A DNA stretch of 10,742 nucleotides from Cudoniella acicularis. Taxonomy: Eukaryota; Ascomycota; Leotiomycetes; Helotiales; Helotiaceae. The DNA lies in the NCBI GenBank assembly GCA_013054445.1, contig JAAMPI010001760.1, forward strand, positions 1 through 10,742, in the 5' to 3' direction. Below are positions 8,390 through 10,742 of this stretch, one piece after another; positions within the stretch are counted from its first letter, which is position 1; each line of letters opens with the position of its first letter. The notes below the pieces were generated by a model, which worked only from the letters and a program-made list of their open reading frames with translations, was not told the origin of the DNA and ran no database searches. Both the position numbers and the translations under genes were made by a program.

Positions 8390-8491
8390 ACATTCCTGCC
8401 ACCCTTCTTGCCAGAAAAATTCTCAGATTCAACAACCACTTCTTCTCTGTTCGCAACAAATCAACAGGAACTCCATTATAACTTTATCGCG

Positions 8492-9247
8492 ATGGCATCA
8501 GAAAACACTCCAGATTCGTCGCGCCCGACTTCAAGGGCCTCCCGATCCAATATGTCAATAGACCTGTCGAGCATACCGCCGCTCGTACAACCAACTCCTC
8601 CTTCAAATACCTTGATCATTACAAATCTCCAAGATGTCGAGGTCTTCCGCCCAGACAACCTACAAATTATCAAAGACCTAATTAACGCCTCCGCTCCCAT
8701 CCACTCCTGGGCACCGCTAAAATCATTTCGACGCATAATCGTCTCTTTCTTTGAGGAGGACTCTGCCATCCGAATTAGGCAAATACTTGATGGAGAGGCG
8801 ATTATGGGAGAGCGGGTGAAGGTTTACTTCGGACATCCTACTTCAGTTGAACCCAAGGACGAACACCTGAATCTCCCAGACGCCGGCAAACTCTTCTTTA
8901 TTTCGCCACCACCATCGCCTCCACATGGATGGGAGATGAAGCTCGAAGACGCACCCAACAAGTTGGTTCACGCTGAGGATTTGGCAGAAGCTTTGGCAAA
9001 GCTACACCACCGCCCACGGATTGATCTGCCTGCAAGCCCGATCAGCGATGAAGAGCAGGACAGCACTGGCAGAGTACGAAGTAATTCTACTACAATATAC
9101 AACCCGAGCGAGCATGGGCTGAGCCCAAACTTGCCAGCGATTTCGGTGCAGGACTTGACAGGAGAGGATGATATTAGCCCAATCGAGACTGAGAAGCCGA
9201 TTCTTGAACATACATCACGGCCGCCAGTTGAATTGATGGAGTTTTAA
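8492..9247 (+). CDS. RCN1: Calcipressin (RCAN family calcineurin regulator)
   Basis: Binds calcineurin in the cytoplasm and modulates its phosphatase activity, as a feedback regulator of calcium signalling. A single exon encodes 251 aa, normal for fungal members. Residues 1-35 are Ser/Pro-rich; about 37-117 form the RRM-like fold of the family (NTLIITNLQDVEVF ... RIIVSFFEEDSAIRI ... GERVKVYFGHP). The hallmark phospho-motif FISPPPSPPHGW lies at 136-147, where mammalian and yeast homologues are phosphorylated and degraded. PAISVQ at 215-220 resembles the PxIxIT calcineurin-docking motif. The start at 8492 is favoured by the TATA box at 8383 and by homologue-like N-terminal length, although the frame stays open far upstream. 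A CrzA-type site in the promoter suggests calcineurin-dependent induction. Family assignment is certain. Confidence 0.94.
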   Translation: MASENTPDSSRPTSRASRSNMSIDLSSIPPLVQPTPPSNTLIITNLQDVEVFRPDNLQIIKDLINASAPIHSWAPLKSFRRIIVSFFEEDSAIRIRQILDGEAIMGERVKVYFGHPTSVEPKDEHLNLPDAGKLFFISPPPSPPHGWEMKLEDAPNKLVHAEDLAEALAKLHHRPRIDLPASPISDEEQDSTGRVRSNSTTIYNPSEHGLSPNLPAISVQDLTGEDDISPIETEKPILEHTSRPPVELMEF

Positions 9248-9963
9248 AGGAAGGAAAGCATCTATACTTATGGAGTTCGGGTACTTGTTGGAGTTAATCG
9301 GAGAATAAGGCTCTGCGTTTGCATTGAGCAGAAGGCGTTCTAGAGGAATGTCGCATGAAGCTGTATGATATTGTGGATAGATGATTCGTGTTACTGAGTG
9401 TAATAATACCAAAATCTACATACGTCATTCTCAATCCATTCTTGCGCGTGAATTCGAATGATATACATTCAAGCCCTCACAAATCGTTCGGGAAGTTTCC
9501 CGCCAGCAAATTCAAGCCTAGAATTTCCGGTACTCGGTGCGCCTTTTTCTGAAGATCACAAAGCTTCGTTGAGTGCAAGTTTGAGTACAGTACAGTATCC
9601 ACGCAGCATTTTGATGGAGCTTCACAGCAAGCATGCCCGCTACGATATATCTTCAATGGTGGGTGATCAAAAGCATGCATCTTTCTTCACGGCAAGTGTC
9701 TCCCATGTTGCTCACGAACAGCTGGAGTGGTACTCGAGTAGCTATAGCATTGGGACCGAACGATCGTCGATCATCGATGTCACTTTCTCTCAGAGCAAAC
9801 ACTTGGAAGAGATATGCTCCAAGATCTCAATCGTCTTATATTCCCCCTCTCTCCGTACTATGGAAATATTTGTTAATTACTAAGAGCGCAATGTTCCCGT
9901 TAGAACCAAAACAGACTTCTCCCCTTTCTTTTTCCGCAAAAGTCCTCGCAAATAGGCTTCCTC
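9248..9963. other. Convergent 3' region of calcipressin and the right-edge gene
   Basis: The 716 bp contain the 3' ends of two genes facing each other. The only long open frame (9458-9883, plus, 141 codons) has no recognisable domain and is of a length expected by chance. Short tandem patterns occur (TACAG repeated near 9586, GATC-rich sequence at 9760-9779). Nothing else is seen. Confidence 0.45.
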
Positions 9964-10742
9964 TCAAGTTGACGAAGAAGTGCTGCTTGGCGCGACAGAA
10001 CTGCTTGTATTGCTTGTACTGCTTCCCGTTCCCGTTGCCTCTGCTACTGTTGCCTGCACTATTTGCCCCGCCGCATTGAAGATAATGTTGACTAGTGCAC
10101 TTAGGGGCAAGTAAGAGTACGTTTTTTGCACCAGCCCATTCGCCAGGGCTTGACTCTCGCCAGGGTACTACAGCATATCGATGAGTTAGTCATGCTTCAC
10201 TGAAAGAGATTCTCTTAAGATCTATGAATTTGGAAAATTGTCTCTCGCAAATGCACTTACCGTCATGTTAGTGGGATAGTTTCCAACAATCGTGCTTACA
10301 CCTTCAACTTCTTGCACAATATTGCCCAAATTGTCAATTATGAATGATAGGGTTGTCCCTCCTTGGGTAATGGAGGCCAAGAGTCCATCCACTGCTCCAA
10401 CCACATCATCCATAACAGAAGTCAAATCGTTCAATGCTGTGATAAGCAGTGGATTAAGGTCGAGCGACGAAAAGACACGATTGACAATGTCGACAAGATG
10501 TCCTAATCGAATAATTAGCTCAACTTAAGCATAAACGTCTGTTATAGTGAGGCTCACTATAATAATCGAGACGGCAACTCCCGCATTTATTGTAACGAGC
10601 TTAGCAACCTCTGCATTGAGGTTGAGATTAGCTTGGAGATTTTCCATGTCAAGTTCAATTCGGCCCACGGACAAAGTTGGGAGTATGTTTATGAGCCATA
10701 CAGGGGATTGAGTGCTGTTAGTGCTGTGTTTACTGATGCGAC
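9964..10742 (-). pseudogene. Repeat-containing, probably secreted protein, 3' part; possibly decayed
   Basis: The gene enters from beyond the right edge and ends at a TGA (9966-9964). Its last intron (10260-10168, 93 nt) is textbook: GTAAGT donor, GACTAAC branch point, GCTGTAG acceptor. The final 67 codons (YPGESQALANGLVQ...) end in a Ser/Thr-rich tail (about 20 residues), as in O-glycosylated secreted or wall proteins; no GPI-type hydrophobic end is seen. Upstream coding runs from the edge to 10261 and contains two related units, IELDMENLQANLNL and VSLTITDVYA-stop-VEL. The in-frame TAA (10527-10525) falls inside the second unit, and near 10699 the best-looking protein changes frame (NTALTALNPL to WLINILPTLSVG). 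Either this is a decaying gene, or a very short intron (10557-10519, 39 nt, weak acceptor) removes the stop. I do not recognise the family; a signal peptide would lie outside the window. Confidence 0.55.
10542..10562. repeat. Perfect 10-bp inverted repeat with 1-nt centre
   Basis: TTATAGTGAG, a single G, then CTCACTATAA (plus strand). In the minus-strand transcript it would form an 8-bp stem with a 5-nt loop. It lies within the coding repeat of the right-edge gene and contains the only GTGAGC that could serve as donor for a short intron removing the in-frame stop. Confidence 0.8.

Larger units (their letters stand above)
6521..8491. promoter_or_regulatory. Long divergent intergenic region (RPB3 and calcipressin promoters)
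   Basis: Nearly 2 kb separates the RPB3 and calcipressin start codons. The part next to RPB3 (6521-6900) should hold its promoter; there is a CACGTG E-box at 6870-6875 but no clear TATA box. 6900-7150 is AT-rich and featureless. 7170-8350 is GC-richer, with open frames on both strands and one minus-strand stretch with splice-like borders (7472-7710, listed separately). The last 310 bp contain the calcipressin promoter elements listed below. No recognised family, tRNA or transposon is seen. Confidence 0.55.

Noticed and set aside
9458..9883. 141-codon plus-strand open frame with an ATG
   Set aside because: No domain, no homology pattern and no core promoter; a frame of this length is expected about once by chance in a window this size. 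It lies in the 3' region between convergent genes.
9633..10079. 148-codon plus-strand open frame
   Set aside because: Its right half is antisense to the final exon of the right-edge gene, which has a well-formed intron and Ser/Thr tail; the left half has no support.
1..10742. tRNA genes, rRNA, transposons, terminal repeats, CRISPR arrays
   Set aside because: By eye I found no B-box with a matching cloverleaf, no transposase or reverse-transcriptase motif, no long direct or terminal repeats and no repeat-spacer pattern.

Overview
The window reads as nuclear DNA of a filamentous ascomycete (Pezizomycotina; the class is not proven by the sequence). Genes are well spaced, occur on both strands, and are interrupted by few introns of about 49-93 nt with GT..AG ends and fungal-type branch points. 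Four conserved housekeeping or regulatory genes are recognisable: mitochondrial phenylalanyl-tRNA synthetase (MSF1), mitochondrial dicarboxylate carrier (DIC1), RNA polymerase II subunit RPB3 and calcipressin (RCN1-type calcineurin regulator). Two further protein-coding loci can be read but not named.

Layout, left to right. 1-933 holds no gene I can defend. 934-1170 (minus) is the 3' exon of a small charged, Gly-rich protein; its 5' exon(s) lie somewhere in 1171-1500 and are unresolved. 1934-3446 (minus) is MSF1 in two exons. 3447-3948 is a divergent promoter shared by MSF1 and DIC1. 3949-5004 (plus) is DIC1 in three exons, the middle one only 5 nt long. 5005-5387 is the convergent 3' region of DIC1 and RPB3. 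5388-6520 (minus) is RPB3 in three exons. 6521-8491 is a long divergent intergenic region carrying the RPB3 promoter and the calcipressin promoter (TATA box, a perfect CrzA/CDRE-type site and a 10-bp inverted repeat). 8492-9247 (plus) is intronless calcipressin. 9248-9963 is a convergent 3' region. 9964-10742 (minus) is the 3' part of a repeat-containing, probably secreted protein that runs off the window and carries an in-frame stop and an apparent frameshift.

The genes do not form a pathway cluster. MSF1 and DIC1 both serve mitochondria and share a 502-bp promoter; RPB3 and calcipressin serve transcription and calcium/calcineurin signalling. I see no transposon, CRISPR array, rRNA or tRNA, and no novel multi-gene system. 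The points most worth a second look are the 5-nt microexon that encodes the signature lysine of DIC1, the unannotated small gene at the left, the lesions plus internal repeat in the right-edge gene, the out-of-phase canonical splice donor in MSF1, and the calcineurin-response site upstream of calcipressin.
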